This document shows, piece after piece, positions 42,166-50,696 of a stretch of 64,000 nt of DNA. Position 1 is the stretch's first letter, and each line of letters opens with the position of its first letter. Both the position numbers and the translations under genes were made by a program. The stretch spans positions 2,790,001 through 2,854,000 of the forward strand of contig NZ_CP045246.1 in NCBI RefSeq assembly GCF_035189165.1, in the 5' to 3' direction. The stretch is from Arthrobacter sp. JZ12 (lineage in GTDB: Bacteria; Actinomycetota; Actinomycetes; Actinomycetales; Micrococcaceae). Below the pieces are notes generated by a model. The model saw nothing but the letters and a program-made list of their open reading frames with translations, ran no database searches and had not been told where the DNA came from.

Positions 42166-43146
42166 CGGCGGTGTGCCGCGCCCGAAGGGGCGTCCCCCGA
42201 GCCGTTCGCGCTGGTGCTCGGTGTACCAGTTCTCAAGTGACGGACCCTTTGGCACAATCCGGGTGGGATTGATGTCCTCATGGACCACGTAATAGTGCTT
42301 CTTGATCTGATCGAAGTCCACGGTGTCACCGAAGCCGGGCGTCTGGAAGAGATCGCGGGCATAGCCCCACAAAGCCGGCATCTCGGTGAGCTTGTTGCGG
42401 TTGCACTTGAAGTGACCGTGATAGACGGGATCAAAGCGCACCAGTGTGGTGAATAGCCGCACATCCGCCTCGGTGATGGTGTCTCCCACCAGGTACCGCT
42501 GTTCCGTCAGCCGCTCCTCCAGCCAGTCCAGAGCGGTGAACAGGCGATCGTAGGCTTCCTCATACGCCTCTTGGGAACCCGCGAAACCACACCGGTACAC
42601 GCCGTTGTTCACTTCCGTGAACACCCGCTTGTTGACGGCGTCGATTTCCTCCCGCAGATCTTCCGGATACAGCTCCGGCGCTCCCTCGCGGTGGTACTCG
42701 GTCCACTCGGTTGAGAAGTCCAACGTGATCTGCGGATAGTTGTTGGTTACAACGGCGCCGCTTTGCACATCGACAATGGCCGGAACCGTGATGCCCCGGG
42801 AGTACTGCGGGTCGCGCTTGAAATAGGCGTCCTGCAGCCGTTCGATCCCGAGGACAGGATCCTTGCCATCAGGGTCGAGGTCGAAGGTCCAGGACCGCTT
42901 GTCATGGGTGGGTCCAGGCGTTCCGAGGGAGATAGCGTCCTCGAGGCCCAGGAGCCTCCGCACGATGATCGAGCGGTTAGCCCAGGGACACGCGCGCGCG
43001 GCGATCAGCCGGTACCGGCCCGGTTCGACCGGGAAGCCGTCGGCACCATCCCGGGTGATACGCGTTTCGATGTAGTTGGTGTCCCGCGTGAATTCTTCAC
43101 CTTCGTTGACGTAGGCGCCCTTGGTGCTGTGTTGGGATTCGCTCAT
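42151..43146 (-). CDS. Glutathionyl-hydroquinone reductase-like (Xi-class GST)
   Basis: 331 residues. Thioredoxin-fold domain with the catalytic ARACPWANR (Cys-Pro-Trp) near residue 53, then DPQYSRGITVPAIVD, then an all-helical domain with RCGFAGSQEAYEEAYDRLF and DVRLFTTLVRFDPVYHGHFKCN. This is the YqjG/ECM4 family, which reduces glutathionyl-quinones. Actinobacteria of this kind normally use mycothiol, so the physiological thiol may differ. Last gene of a YihY-Csp-GST operon; nine bases separate it from the copper-protein stop. Confidence 0.9.
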   Translation of the reverse strand: MSESQHSTKGAYVNEGEEFTRDTNYIETRITRDGADGFPVEPGRYRLIAARACPWANRSIIVRRLLGLEDAISLGTPGPTHDKRSWTFDLDPDGKDPVLGIERLQDAYFKRDPQYSRGITVPAIVDVQSGAVVTNNYPQITLDFSTEWTEYHREGAPELYPEDLREEIDAVNKRVFTEVNNGVYRCGFAGSQEAYEEAYDRLFTALDWLEERLTEQRYLVGDTITEADVRLFTTLVRFDPVYHGHFKCNRNKLTEMPALWGYARDLFQTPGFGDTVDFDQIKKHYYVVHEDINPTRIVPKGPSLENWYTEHQRERLGGRPFGRGTPPAPAS

Positions 43147-43155
43147 GCGCTCACC

Positions 43156-43566
43156 CTAACTGCCGAGGCTCTGCAGGAGCGCCATGCAGGATGCCTCGCA
43201 CCGTCGGCAGGCTTCAGCGCAGATTCTGCAGTGGTCGTGCATCGAGGCGTGCTGTTCACACTCCTCGGCGCAGTTCCGGCACGCCTGCACACAGGCCTCC
43301 AGAAGTGGCCGCAGGACGGCCGGATGATGGCCTCCCTGCCGTTGCAGCATGCGCGCTGTGGCCAGGCAGATGTCCGCGCAGTCCTGATTGGTGCGGATGC
43401 AGTGCCGCAGGTCCTCGATACCTTCCTCACCGAGGCAGGCATCGGCGCAGCTGCCACAGGTAGCCACGCAGTCGAGGCACGCCTCGATCGCAGCTGCCAG
43501 GTCTCCGGCCTGCAGGTGCCCTGAGGGCCTGGGGTGGGCAAGAATCATGTCTGCGATGGAAGTCAT
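43156..43566 (-). CDS. Cys-rich four-helix copper-binding protein (Csp/DUF326-like)
   Basis: 136 residues with 17 cysteines spaced along four predicted helices: EACLDCVATCGSCADACLG, HCIRTNQDCADICLA, EACVQACRNCAEECEQ and DHCRICAEACRRCEASCM. The pattern is that of Csp-type copper storage proteins, which fill a helix bundle with Cu(I). No signal peptide, so a cytosolic store is expected. AAGGAGG lies ahead of the ATG. Set between YihY and GST-like genes, in the same operon. Confidence 0.92.
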   Translation of the reverse strand: MTSIADMILAHPRPSGHLQAGDLAAAIEACLDCVATCGSCADACLGEEGIEDLRHCIRTNQDCADICLATARMLQRQGGHHPAVLRPLLEACVQACRNCAEECEQHASMHDHCRICAEACRRCEASCMALLQSLGS

Positions 43567-43577
43567 TTTCCGCCTCC

Positions 43578-44669
43578 TTACCGGTTCGCCTTGTCGCGGC
43601 CGTACTCGTTGCGGAGCTCCCGACCGCGGTCGACGAGCTCAATGTGCTTGTCCCGCTTCTTGTCAGCCTGTTTGGTGTCACGCGGCGGCAACTGCACGGT
43701 TTCTTCTGCCTTGATGCCGGCCTGCAGTTCGCGCCCACGTTCCAGCTCGGCGTCGAACTCTGCACCGAAGAGGAGCGACAGGTTCGCCAGCCACAGCCAT
43801 AGGAGGAAGATGATGACGCCCGCGATTGCACCGTAGGTTCGCTCGTAGTTTCCGAAGTTGGCAACGTAGAACGAGAAGGCAGCCGTGGTCAGCGCCAGGA
43901 CCACCAGGGCGATGATGGAACCAATGCTCACCCATTTGAACTTGGGCTGCTTCAGGTTCGGAGCCGCGTAGTAGAGGACCGCGATCATCAGTACGGCGAA
44001 GAACACCATGACGGGCCACTTCGCGATGTTCCAGATTGTCACCGCGGTGGAACCGAGGCCGATGGCATTTCCCACACTCTCAGCGATCGGGCCGGACAGG
44101 ATCAGCAGGAGTGCCATCAGCACGACGAGCAGCAGCACCACAACAGTGATCAGCAGCATGGTGGGGCGGAGCTTCCAGAAGGGACGTCCCTCCTCAACCT
44201 CGTACATGCGGTTCATTGCGCGGGAGAAGGCACCAACGAATCCGGATGCGGACCAGATGGCGCCGACCAGACCGATGATGAAGGTAAAGCCCGCCGCGCT
44301 TGACGAGGTCAACTGCTGCACCGTCGGTTCAAGGGTTTGCTCAGCGTCGGGTGAGACACTCGACAGGATGTTTAGGACGGCATCCGTGGTTGCCTGGCCC
44401 TGGCCGAAGAGGCCGAGGATGGACACCAGCGCCAGCAGCGCCGGGAAGATGGCAAGGACCGCGTAATACGTCAGCGCGGCCGCGAGGTCCGTGCACTGGT
44501 CCTTGCTGAATTCGTTGATGGTCCGCTTGAAGATGTATCCCCAGGCCGGTTTTGCGATGTCAGTCGGATCGTCCGGCTTTCGGGAGTCATCGGGGTGCGG
44601 GCTTGAGGCTGCCTTCGCCTGTGTGGCTTCCTCTGCCGAATCCGCCTTCGCGGGATCTTTAGTGCTCAC
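43578..44669 (-). CDS. YihY/BrkB-family inner-membrane protein
   Basis: 363 residues with six hydrophobic segments and family blocks LAAALTYYAVLAIFPALLALVSILGLFG, SASGFVGAFSRAMNRMYEVEEGRPFWKLRP and YGAIAGVIIFLLWLWLANLSLLFGAEFDAELER. Polar N- and C-terminal tails of about 40 residues each. The function of the family is not settled; it is not RNase BN. Starts with GTG at 44669 preceded by GAGGTAG. First gene of the YihY-Csp-GST operon. Confidence 0.9.
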   Translation of the reverse strand: MSTKDPAKADSAEEATQAKAASSPHPDDSRKPDDPTDIAKPAWGYIFKRTINEFSKDQCTDLAAALTYYAVLAIFPALLALVSILGLFGQGQATTDAVLNILSSVSPDAEQTLEPTVQQLTSSSAAGFTFIIGLVGAIWSASGFVGAFSRAMNRMYEVEEGRPFWKLRPTMLLITVVVLLLVVLMALLLILSGPIAESVGNAIGLGSTAVTIWNIAKWPVMVFFAVLMIAVLYYAAPNLKQPKFKWVSIGSIIALVVLALTTAAFSFYVANFGNYERTYGAIAGVIIFLLWLWLANLSLLFGAEFDAELERGRELQAGIKAEETVQLPPRDTKQADKKRDKHIELVDRGRELRNEYGRDKANR

Positions 44670-44798
44670 GTTTCTACCTCCGGTTCAGAATCACCTTTCC
44701 CCACCGAACCATAAGGATACTTACTATTGCAATAAGGGGTCGAGGCTTTAGTGTGGATTTCAGGGTCCAGGGCTTCCAAATCGATCGAGAGGGTCCGC

Positions 44799-45833
44799 AT
44801 GCGCATCGCCGTCATAGGGGCAACAGGCAACGTGGGCACGGCGCTTCTGCGCAGGCTCCAGCAGGCCCGCGAAGAGAACCCGGGCATTGAACTGGTGGGG
44901 GTCTCCCGTCGTCAGCCCTCCCTCGAGCACCACCCCTACGCCGGGGTTGAGTGGCACACCGCCGACGTCGGCACCGACGCGGGGCGCGACAGCCTCACCT
45001 CCGCACTGAAGGGGGCCGACGCCGTCGTGCACCTTGCCTGGGCAATCCAGCCCAACCGGGACGAGGAAGCGATGCATCGCACCAACGTCAAGGGCACCGA
45101 GAACGCGCTGCAGGCCGCGGCCGACGCCGGTGTGAGGCACTTCGTCTGCGCCTCTTCGGTAGGCGCCTACAGTCCGGCGCGCAAGGATCAGCTGGTGAGC
45201 GAGGATTGGCCCACCGGCGGCATCGCAACCTCGCACTACAGCCGGCACAAGGCGGCCCAGGAGGATCTCCTCGACGCCTTCGAACGCGATTTCCCGGAAA
45301 TTCCTGTGGCGCGGGTGCGCCCGGGCCTGATCTTCCAGGCCGACGCTGGAGACGAGATCGGCCGGTACTTCCTCGGCCCGCTCGTCCCCAAGTTCATCCT
45401 CAACAAGCTGGCGCTGCCCATCCTCCCCATCCCGTCGCAACTGGTGTTCCAGGCAGTGCACGCCGCGGACATGGCGGATGCCTACTGGCGGATCATCGAC
45501 CAGCGCGCCTCTGGCGCCTTCAACATAGCCGCGGATCCTGTGCTGAACCCTCGCATACTCGGCGGCCTGCTCGGCGCCAAGCGTGTCTTCGACCTGCCGG
45601 TTCCGGTGCTTCGGGCGGTGGTGTCGGCGTCGTGGTCGCTGCACCTCCAGGCCACGGACCCGGGGTGGATCGATATGGCGGCGCAGGCACCCGTGATGAA
45701 CACTGACCGTGCGCGCACGCTGCTGGGCTGGGAACCCACCCGGTCTTCCGTCGCTGCAGTGCGCGAAGTCATTGAGGGCCTTGCCTTCAAGAACGGCGTG
45801 AACGCATCCCCCAGCCTGCGCTCCGGACGCTAG
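44799..45833 (+). CDS. NAD-dependent epimerase/dehydratase (extended SDR)
   Basis: 344 residues. Rossmann motif VIGATGNVGTALLRRL at the N-terminus, DAVVHLAWAIQPNR, VCASSVGAYSPA, and YSRHKAAQEDLLDAFE with the catalytic Tyr-X-X-X-Lys. Probably acts on a nucleotide sugar or similar substrate. The ATG at 44799 follows GAGAGGG. The debranching-type gene begins 20 bases after its stop, so the two may be co-transcribed. The divergent spacer to yihY contains the palindrome TATTGCAATA (44725-44734). Confidence 0.85.
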   Translation: MRIAVIGATGNVGTALLRRLQQAREENPGIELVGVSRRQPSLEHHPYAGVEWHTADVGTDAGRDSLTSALKGADAVVHLAWAIQPNRDEEAMHRTNVKGTENALQAAADAGVRHFVCASSVGAYSPARKDQLVSEDWPTGGIATSHYSRHKAAQEDLLDAFERDFPEIPVARVRPGLIFQADAGDEIGRYFLGPLVPKFILNKLALPILPIPSQLVFQAVHAADMADAYWRIIDQRASGAFNIAADPVLNPRILGGLLGAKRVFDLPVPVLRAVVSASWSLHLQATDPGWIDMAAQAPVMNTDRARTLLGWEPTRSSVAAVREVIEGLAFKNGVNASPSLRSGR

Positions 45834-45853
45834 CTCCTCCCCGCCCTGCCCCC

Positions 45854-47722
45854 GTGTCCTATCTCCAACCTTACCTGCACGATCTCACCGGTGTCTTCAG
45901 CGCTCCCATCCAGGCGTGGGCCGATCCCACCGGGCAAATCCGGAACGACGGCGCGCAGGGCATCTCCTGCGGTGATGACCGAGTCATCCGCTCCGCTGTC
46001 CTGACGGTCAATGGGCGGGAGCCGGACTGGGTCTCCACGCAGGTCCGTTCGACCCGGCGGATCGATTACCTTCACTTCGTCAGGGTGGAGTCGCAGGTAG
46101 CCGATCCCCTCCTGCACCTGATCCGCAGCCGGAGCGCTGATGCATCCGGCGTAGCGGAGCGGCTCCGCTTGGAATCCGCGTTCGACGTTCCCGTGCAGCA
46201 GCTGGTGAGCCTGGTATTGGAGGCCGACAACGCTCCAATGGAGAGGGTCAAGTCCGGCACCGCGGGCCAGTCGGGACTCTCACTGTCCAGTTCACGGTGG
46301 AACTGGAGGGATGAGGACACGATCGCGGCACTCGAGGCACCCGGAGCGGAAATTGAGTACGACGGCGACCGCGTCACCCTCACCTGGCAGGTGGAGGTGG
46401 CGCCGGGCGGCGCCGTCGAACTGGACTGGCGGCTCACCGTGTCGGATGCAGGCGCACCGATGGTTGCGCCGCGCGGAGCGGAACTGCAAACTCCCGCAGT
46501 CAAAAGCAATGCTCTGCAGCGGCTCCTGAACCGCTCGATCTCGGACCTGAACAGCCTCCGCATGGCCTCGGCCGACCGGCCCGACGACAGCTTCCTCGCC
46601 GCGGGTGCGCCCTGGTTCTTCACCATGTTCGGCAGGGACTCGCTCATCTCTGCGCGCCTGCTTTTGCCCATCGACCAGGCTCTGGCCGGAAGCACCCTCC
46701 GCGCACTTGCGGCCCGGCAGGGCCGGCTTACGGATCCGGACACCGCGGAACAGCCGGGGAAGATCCTGCACGAGGTCCGCCGTGGCACGCTGTCCTTCAC
46801 CGAGGGGAATTCCGGCATCTCGCTTCCCCCTGTCTACTTCGGCACCATCGACGCCACGCCGCTGTGGATTTGCCTGCTTCACGACGCCTGGCGGGCCGGC
46901 CTGCCGGAGCCGGAGGTCATAGACCTCCTGGACAACCTTGAGCGTGCGCTTGCCTGGTTGCGGGACCACGGAGATTCCGACGGCGACGGCTTCCTCGAGT
47001 ACCTCGACGAGAGCGGACACGGCCTCGCCAACCAGGGCTGGAAGGACTCCGGCGACTCAATCCGCTGGCATGACGGATCCCTGGCAGATGGTCCGATTGC
47101 ACTTGCGGAAGTCCAGGCCTATGCGTACGAGGCAGCACTTGGCGGGGCGGCGCTGCTGGATGCCCTCGGCCGGCCCGGCGGCGAGGAGTGGCGGCAGTAC
47201 GCGCACACCCTCCAGGAACGGTTCCGCGAGCAGTTCTGGTGCACCGACCGCGAGGGACCGTACCCGGCCATCGCGCTGGATGCCTCGAAGCGGCCCGTTG
47301 ACGGAGTAGCGAGCAACATGGGCCACCTGCTCGGCACCGGCATCCTGAATGCCGAGGAGTCGGCGCTGGTCGCACGCCGTCTTCTGGATCCCACCATGTT
47401 TTCCGGCTACGGAATTCGGACGGTGTCGACGACGAACGGCGGTTATTGGCCCACGCGCTACCACGCAGGCTCGGTGTGGAGCCACGACACGGGCATGATC
47501 ATCAGCGGGCTCCTCAAGGACGGCTTCGCCGAGGAAGCCGCCGCCCTAGCCGCAGGTCTCCTCAAGGCGGCCGAAGGTTTCAACTGGCGGCTGCCCGAGC
47601 TCTTCGCCGGGCACGCGGCGTCGGAAGTCTGGCCGCCGGTGCCCTATCCGGCGTCCTGCCGCCCCCAGGCGTGGGCGGCGGCGTCGTCGGTTCCTATTGC
47701 CCAGGCGCTGAAGGCGCTGTGA
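45854..47722 (+). CDS. Glycogen debranching-type enzyme (amylo-alpha-1,6-glucosidase-like)
   Basis: 622 residues. The N-terminal glycogen-debranching domain starts QPYLHDLTGVFSAPIQAWAD; the GH-type (alpha/alpha)6 catalytic domain has APWFFTMFGRDSLISARLLLP, then NQGWKDSGDSIRWHDGS, which carries the predicted catalytic acid region, and YHAGSVWSHDTGMIISGLL. Probably trims alpha-1,6 branches or related glucans. The GTG at 45854 has no Shine-Dalgarno, so the start relies on domain sequence and coupling to the upstream gene. Its stop codon begins a 9-bp tandem repeat with eight in-frame TGA codons. Confidence 0.85.
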   Translation: MSYLQPYLHDLTGVFSAPIQAWADPTGQIRNDGAQGISCGDDRVIRSAVLTVNGREPDWVSTQVRSTRRIDYLHFVRVESQVADPLLHLIRSRSADASGVAERLRLESAFDVPVQQLVSLVLEADNAPMERVKSGTAGQSGLSLSSSRWNWRDEDTIAALEAPGAEIEYDGDRVTLTWQVEVAPGGAVELDWRLTVSDAGAPMVAPRGAELQTPAVKSNALQRLLNRSISDLNSLRMASADRPDDSFLAAGAPWFFTMFGRDSLISARLLLPIDQALAGSTLRALAARQGRLTDPDTAEQPGKILHEVRRGTLSFTEGNSGISLPPVYFGTIDATPLWICLLHDAWRAGLPEPEVIDLLDNLERALAWLRDHGDSDGDGFLEYLDESGHGLANQGWKDSGDSIRWHDGSLADGPIALAEVQAYAYEAALGGAALLDALGRPGGEEWRQYAHTLQERFREQFWCTDREGPYPAIALDASKRPVDGVASNMGHLLGTGILNAEESALVARRLLDPTMFSGYGIRTVSTTNGGYWPTRYHAGSVWSHDTGMIISGLLKDGFAEEAAALAAGLLKAAEGFNWRLPELFAGHAASEVWPPVPYPASCRPQAWAAASSVPIAQALKAL

Positions 47723-47785
47723 GCGCTGTGACCGCTGTGACCGCTGTGACCGCTGTGAGCGCTGTGAGCGCTGTGAGCGAACTGA
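47714..47785 (+). repeat. 9-bp tandem repeat of the last two codons plus stop
   Basis: Seven units of SCGCTGTGA (47714-47776: gcgctgtga twice, ccgctgtga three times, gcgctgtga twice) and a degenerate eighth (gcgaactga, 47777-47785). The first unit is the Ala-Leu-stop end of the upstream gene. All eight TGA codons are in the gene's frame. Confidence 0.95.
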
Positions 47786-47801
47786 ACAGCAGCGGATGAA
47801 T

Positions 47802-48179
47802 TCAAGCGCCGGGTTCCGGCTCCGGGCCGAGGAGCCAGCTGAGGGCCTGGGCCTCGTCAGAGAAGTACCGGCTGGGCGTGGCGGCACGGTAGTTGAACGC
47901 AGTCATGACCCTGGCCACCTCATCCGAGCCCAGCACCGCGGTGCGGCTTGAGCAGGTTTCCTCGAGGAGCAGCTCCCTCGCCTCGGTGCTGATGCCGCTC
48001 ACAGCGTCGATGTGCACCAACAGTGGGCGTTTGCAGTCCAGGGAGACCGACTCAACCGCTGACACACTCGCCTGGACATCGGAGAGCTCCATCTGAACCC
48101 CTGGATGCCAGCAGAGCCGCAGGAAGTCGCCCTCGTCGGTCAGGTCGAAGCGCGGCTGCCAGCCGGATGAAGTTGTCAT
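47802..48179 (-). CDS. Small STAS-like protein (DUF7793-like), first copy
   Basis: 125 residues with a mixed alpha/beta pattern: FLRLCWHPGVQMELSDVQASVSAV, RPLLVHIDAVSGISTEARELLLEE, SRTAVLGSDEVARVMTAFNY, RYFSDEAQALSWLL. This resembles STAS/SpoIIAA-like or DUF7793 proteins seen in Arthrobacter, of unknown role. GGGGGGATTTGGAT precedes the ATG at 48179. A paralogue lies directly upstream (48203-48580), pointing to local duplication. Confidence 0.75.
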   Translation of the reverse strand: MTTSSGWQPRFDLTDEGDFLRLCWHPGVQMELSDVQASVSAVESVSLDCKRPLLVHIDAVSGISTEARELLLEETCSSRTAVLGSDEVARVMTAFNYRAATPSRYFSDEAQALSWLLGPEPEPGA

Positions 48180-48202
48180 ATCCAAATCCCCCCACTGGAT
48201 TA

Positions 48203-48580
48203 TCAGTTGGAATGCCCCGGAGTCCGAAGCCAATCGATCGCAGCGGCCGCGGCCGGAAAGTAGCGCGTGGGGAAGGCCGGCTGGTGAACCTCCCTGAAGT
48301 ACTGGGCGATTGTTCGGTCCACTGCCGTCGGTCCCACAATCGCCAGTGCCGACACGTTGAGGTCGTTTGCCAGGATGGCGAGCGCCGCGGCATCGAGCGA
48401 GACCATCGAATTCAGGATCGCCACCATCGGCTCACACACGTCAGGGTTGACTTCTTCGAGCCGCTGGACCAGCTCCCGTGCGTCCCGCTCACTTACCGTG
48501 ACGCCCCTGTTCCACTCCACCCGAACGAACCCGTCGTCACGGCGCAGGACAAACCGGTGCTCCGTCTGATCCGCGCTCAC
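48203..48580 (-). CDS. Small STAS-like protein (DUF7793-like), second copy
   Basis: 125 residues sharing the layout of the neighbouring 47802-48179 product: FVRVEWNRGVTVSERDARELVQRL, PMVAILNSMVSLDAAALAILANDL, SALAIVGPTAVDRTIAQYF, RYFPAAAAAIDWL. Sequence divergence is substantial, so the duplication is not recent. Starts with GTG at 48580 preceded by GGGAGAAGG. Function unknown. Confidence 0.75.
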   Translation of the reverse strand: MSADQTEHRFVLRRDDGFVRVEWNRGVTVSERDARELVQRLEEVNPDVCEPMVAILNSMVSLDAAALAILANDLNVSALAIVGPTAVDRTIAQYFREVHQPAFPTRYFPAAAAAIDWLRTPGHSN

Positions 48581-48613
48581 GCCTTCTCCCGTCGTTGGCT
48601 GCTGAAGGAAAAT

Positions 48614-49723
48614 CTATCGTGTGAAGAGGCGGTCGTCGTGCAGGGAGCCGCGCGAAACGTCGTCGTCGGCTTGTGAAAAAGCAGAAGCCGACGACGGCGG
48701 CACCGCCTCCCAGCGCTGCCGTGGCAGCGCCTCCGGGAAACCGGACTGGATGAACCCGACCATCTGCTCGCGAACCAGGCACTGCAGGTCCCAGAGCGCG
48801 CCGCTGTCGGCGGCGCTGATGAGGATCCGTGCGCGGACCAGGCCGTCCGTCGCCTGGGTGATCTGCAGCTTCCCGTTGCGGCCGTCCCATAGCTCCGAGC
48901 CGTCGAGGATTTCCTGCAGGCGCGTGCGCATGGCCTCGATCGGCACCCGCCAGTCAAGGTCCAGTTCCACGGTGCCGAGCAGCTCCGAGCGGCGCCGGGT
49001 CCAGTTCTCGAAGGGCGTGGAGGTGAAGTAGGTGGAGGGAAGGATGAGCCGGCGTTCGTCCCACGATTGCACCACAACATAGGTCATGGTGATTTCCTCG
49101 ATGGTTCCCATCTCGCCTTCCACTAGGACCACGTCATCGACGCGGATGGCGTCCGTGAAGGCGAGCTGGACACCGGCGAAGACATTGGTCAGCGAACTCT
49201 GCACCGCGAGTCCCGCAACGATCGAGATCAGGCCGGCCGAAGCGAGGATGCCGGCACCGAGTGCGCGTACCTCGTCAATGGTGAGCAGGATGCTGGCCAG
49301 GGCAAGGGTGATGATGACCGCAACGGCCACCCTGCGCGCGATCATGATTTGGGTTGTGAGCCTGCGCGCCAACCGGTGGTCCCGGCCTGAAGCCGCGTAG
49401 TGCCGCAGCACGACTGTCTCGATTACGGACAGCACCGCCACCAGCAGCCAGGTGAGCGTGACTATGAGCGCGAGCACGAGGACATAGTCCACGGGCGGGA
49501 ACCAACCGGCGTCGGACGCTGTTGCGCCCAGGGCAATCCGCGCACCAAGGACGGCCAGCGCCGCCTGCAGCGGACCGCGGACCTTGCCGGTTGCCTCGCG
49601 GACGGCCGGCACTTTCCGGAGTGCGCGGGCCGCCACCCGGCGGATGATCCAGGCCAGCACGACGGCGGCGAAAACGGCGCCTGCCACGGCAAGGAAGGGA
49701 GCAATCATCTCGAGAAGGTCCAT
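48614..49723 (-). CDS. MscS-family mechanosensitive channel
   Basis: 369 residues. Hydrophobic segments in the first half, then the pore-lining helix and beta-domain entry: LGAGILASAGLISIVAGLAVQSSLTNVFAGVQLAFTDAIRVDDVVLVEGEMG, followed by TYVVVQSWDERRLILPSTYFTSTPFENWTRR. The family releases solutes at the membrane on osmotic downshift. Larger than E. coli MscS because of extra N-terminal membrane segments. Confidence 0.92.
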   Translation of the reverse strand: MDLLEMIAPFLAVAGAVFAAVVLAWIIRRVAARALRKVPAVREATGKVRGPLQAALAVLGARIALGATASDAGWFPPVDYVLVLALIVTLTWLLVAVLSVIETVVLRHYAASGRDHRLARRLTTQIMIARRVAVAVIITLALASILLTIDEVRALGAGILASAGLISIVAGLAVQSSLTNVFAGVQLAFTDAIRVDDVVLVEGEMGTIEEITMTYVVVQSWDERRLILPSTYFTSTPFENWTRRRSELLGTVELDLDWRVPIEAMRTRLQEILDGSELWDGRNGKLQITQATDGLVRARILISAADSGALWDLQCLVREQMVGFIQSGFPEALPRQRWEAVPPSSASAFSQADDDVSRGSLHDDRLFTR

Positions 49724-49786
49724 GACCCTACCGTCTCAAACCTCCCCCGGGCTCCTCCAAATCGACGCTTCCGATCAGGCACCGGC

Positions 49787-50643
49787 TCAGTAGAGGAAGA
49801 ACGCGAACCACTCGCGGTTGTGTGCATGGAGCAGGACCAGGAAGAGCACGAAGTCAAACAGCAGGTGCACGCTGACGATGTAGCTGAGCGACTTGGTCCG
49901 GGAGAAGATCCACGCCTGCACAAGGGCGAACGGATAGATCAGCAGCGGACCCCAGGCGTGAAAGCCCAGCTCCCATAGGAACGACGTGAACAGCACTGCC
50001 TGCAGCACATTGGCCTGCCACTCGGGCAGGTGCCTGCGCAGCAGCGTGAAGGCGGTGCAGATGAAGAACAGTTCGTCCCAGATCCCTAGGACGTTGGTGC
50101 CCAGGAACAGTCGTGAGATCGTGCTCGGAGACGACGCCGCGGGCCAGTTCTCATAGACCCCGGTGGGGACCATGTACACAGGCAGCACCAGGTACCCGAT
50201 AACGACGACGGCAAGCAGGTACCAGCGCTCGGTGCGGTTCCATTTCTGGCCGGTGAGCACGGGGAACCGAATGGCGTGATCGCGGAAGACGAACCGCGAC
50301 AGTGTGTAGGGAACGCCCACTGCGAGGACCATCGCAGTGCCCATGATCGCCATATGGCTGAAGCTGATGTCAGTGGTGATGGGGACAGCGCTGATAATTA
50401 CCAGCCCGATGGCGAGGCAGGACAGGTCCCGGAGCAGGGAGTTGCCTACCGCCCCCGGCCACTTCCCCGATCTCCGACCCCCCGGCCGGAGAACCACGCT
50501 GCGGCGAGCGCCAGCGCCAGCACCGCGTACCCGGCGAAGCGCTGTTCAAGTGCAAAGGTGAGGAACCCGGAAACAGACACCAGCGCCGCCGGAATGACCG
50601 GCGCCAGGCGGGGTCGAGCATCGAGGCGCGCCGGAGGGGTCAT
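49787..50643 (-). pseudogene. CPBP-family intramembrane protease, apparent -1 frameshift
   Basis: Two overlapping frames make one membrane protein. The upstream frame (50643-50446) reads MTPPARLDARPRLAPVIPAA then hydrophobic sequence to AAWFSGRGVGDRG, and hits a stop. The downstream frame (from about 50497) continues with RDLSCLAIGLVIISAVPITTD to the C-terminus, including the CPBP-type GIWDELFFICTAF and HLLFDFVLFLVLLHAHN motifs. The join lies in a G-rich stretch with a run of six G (minus strand, near 50480-50485). Loss of one base there would explain it. Sequencing error, recent inactivation or slippage-dependent expression are all possible. Confidence 0.6.
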
Positions 50644-50696
50644 GGTTCGAGCTTACGCCCTGCCGCGCCTGCCGGTTACGGCCCTACACTTGCACA

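Noticed and set aside
44725-44734. TATTGCAATA palindrome in the yihY/epimerase spacer as an operator
   Set aside because: Ten bases only, in an AT-rich promoter spacer; could easily be chance and no regulator is adjacent.
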